Position numbers and translations under genes: made by a program. The notes below the pieces were generated by a model, which saw only the letters and a list, made by a program, of their open reading frames with translations, was not told the origin of the DNA and ran no database searches. A stretch of 64,000 bases of DNA. Origin: Bacillus velezensis. Its GTDB lineage: Bacteria; Bacillota; Bacilli; Bacillales; Bacillaceae. Below, in pieces: positions 63,060 to 64,000 of the stretch; the first letter of the stretch is position 1, and each line of letters opens with the position of its first letter. The stretch lies in NCBI RefSeq assembly GCF_001461825.1, contig NZ_LLZC01000018.1:372001-436000 (forward strand), read 5' to 3'.

Positions 63060-64000
63060 ATGAGCAAAACGCTTTATATCGGCGGCGAATGGATCAGTGC
63101 AGAAAAAAAACAGACCCGCCGTATCATTAATCCATTTAATCAAGAAGAAATTGCAACGGTATGCGAAGGAGACCGGGACGATGCGGTGAAAGCCATCGCC
63201 GCAGCCAGAAAAGCATTTGATGAAGGGGAGTGGCCGGTGCTTTCCGGGCTCGAGCGCGGACAATTTGTTCTGAAAATTGCGGAATTAATCAGACGCGATC
63301 TGAACGAATTAGCTGAGCTGGAATCGCTCGATACAGGAAAAACGATTGAAGAAAGTAAAGCCGATATGGATGATATCGCAAATGTATTTCAATATTATGC
63401 CGGTTTGGCGGATAAAGACGGAGGCGAGGTCATTTCATCTCCGATTCCTGATTCCGTAAGTAAAATCGTCAGAGAGCCCATTGGCGTATGCGGACAAATT
63501 ACGCCGTGGAACTATCCGCTCCTTCAGGCGAGCTGGAAAATCGCTCCCGCTCTTGCGGCCGGAAACACGATCGTTTTAAAGCCGAGCGAGATTACTCCGC
63601 TGACAACCATTAAAGTCTTTCAATTAATAGAAGAAGCCGGTATTCCGAAAGGGGTCGCCAATCTCGTGCTGGGGCCGGGCGCTTCTGTCGGCGATGAGCT
63701 GGCGAGAAACCTCGACGTCGATTTGGTCTCTTTTACGGGCGGAATTGAAACAGGCAAAAAAATCATGCAGGCGGCAAGCGGCAACGTGAAAAAGATTGCC
63801 CTGGAGCTTGGCGGCAAAAATCCGAATATCGTATTTCAAGATGCAGATCTCGAAACAGCTGCAGATCAAGCGCTGAACGCCGTGTTTTTCCATGCCGGCC
63901 AAGTTTGTTCGGCAGGGTCACGTCTTTTGGTGGACGAAGCCATTCATGATGAATTTTTAGCCGAGCTGATCAAGCGTACGAAACGCATCAAATTAGGAAA
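63060..64000 (+). CDS. gbsA: GbsA, glycine betaine aldehyde dehydrogenase (5' part)
   Basis: Open from ATG 63060, after GGTAAGGAGGACTC, to the window end: 313 residues of about 490. ALDH family: N-terminus MSKTLYIGGEWISAEKK, catalytic Asn in QITPWNYPLL, NAD-binding LKPSEITPLT and FTGGIETGKKI, Glu in ALELGGKNPN and nucleophile Cys in FFHAGQVCSAGSRL. It oxidises betaine aldehyde to the osmoprotectant glycine betaine; gbsB should follow. Confidence 0.96.
   Translation, partial: MSKTLYIGGEWISAEKKQTRRIINPFNQEEIATVCEGDRDDAVKAIAAARKAFDEGEWPVLSGLERGQFVLKIAELIRRDLNELAELESLDTGKTIEESKADMDDIANVFQYYAGLADKDGGEVISSPIPDSVSKIVREPIGVCGQITPWNYPLLQASWKIAPALAAGNTIVLKPSEITPLTTIKVFQLIEEAGIPKGVANLVLGPGASVGDELARNLDVDLVSFTGGIETGKKIMQAASGNVKKIALELGGKNPNIVFQDADLETAADQALNAVFFHAGQVCSAGSRLLVDEAIHDEFLAELIKRTKRIKLG

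Overview
This window comes from the chromosome of a Bacillus of the B. subtilis group. Gene content, order and protein similarity match the B. subtilis comA-mrp-yuf-yug-mcp-yub-gbs region throughout. Sequence divergence and several gene differences point to the B. amyloliquefaciens/velezensis side of the group; that species call is inference. I saw no prophage, insertion sequence, CRISPR array or rRNA. There is one tRNA gene.

Layout. 1-3.9 kb: quorum-sensing locus comQ (cut by the window edge), comX, comP, comA and yuxO on the + strand. 4-9.7 kb: the seven-gene mrp Na+/H+ antiporter operon on the - strand. 10-17.7 kb: yufS, the nucleoside ABC transporter nupNOPQ, and the malate two-component pair malK/malR. 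17.9-27 kb: yufK, yuxK, pbpD (penicillin-binding protein 4), yuxJ, kapD, kapB, kinB (sporulation kinase), patB, yugE, yugF. 27-32.4 kb: alaR-alaT, yugI, yuzA and the twin alcohol dehydrogenases yugJ/yugK. 32.6-34.3 kb: an accessory islet with a YcaC-type hydrolase, an FMN reductase and a possible regulator remnant. 34.4-44.6 kb: pgi, yugM, yugN, mstX-yugO (K+ channel), a small membrane protein, yugP, yugS, yugT, yugU, a nitronate monooxygenase-like gene, an 84-residue protein and tgl (spore transglutaminase). 44.7-53.1 kb: four paralogous chemoreceptors mcpB, tlpA, mcpA, tlpB, each with a sigma-D-like promoter. 53.2-64 kb: a PfpI-family protein, yulF, yubA, uppP, tRNA-Ala, a small secreted protein, a cupin, hmp, lytG, ktrA, bslA, gbsR and the 5' part of gbsA.

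Common themes are cell-density and developmental signalling (ComXPA, KinB), ion and osmotic homeostasis (Mrp, YugO, KtrA, GbsR/GbsA), motility sensing and the cell surface (BslA, LytG, PbpD, Tgl).

The points most worth a second look are: an orphan ktrA with neither ktrB nor room for the c-di-AMP riboswitch; two NsrR-like operators in front of hmp; yugS, whose Shine-Dalgarno and TTG start are separated by a terminator-like hairpin; a divergent ComX pheromone with a base-composition breakpoint inside comP; and MalK/MalR present while maeN is missing from its usual place.
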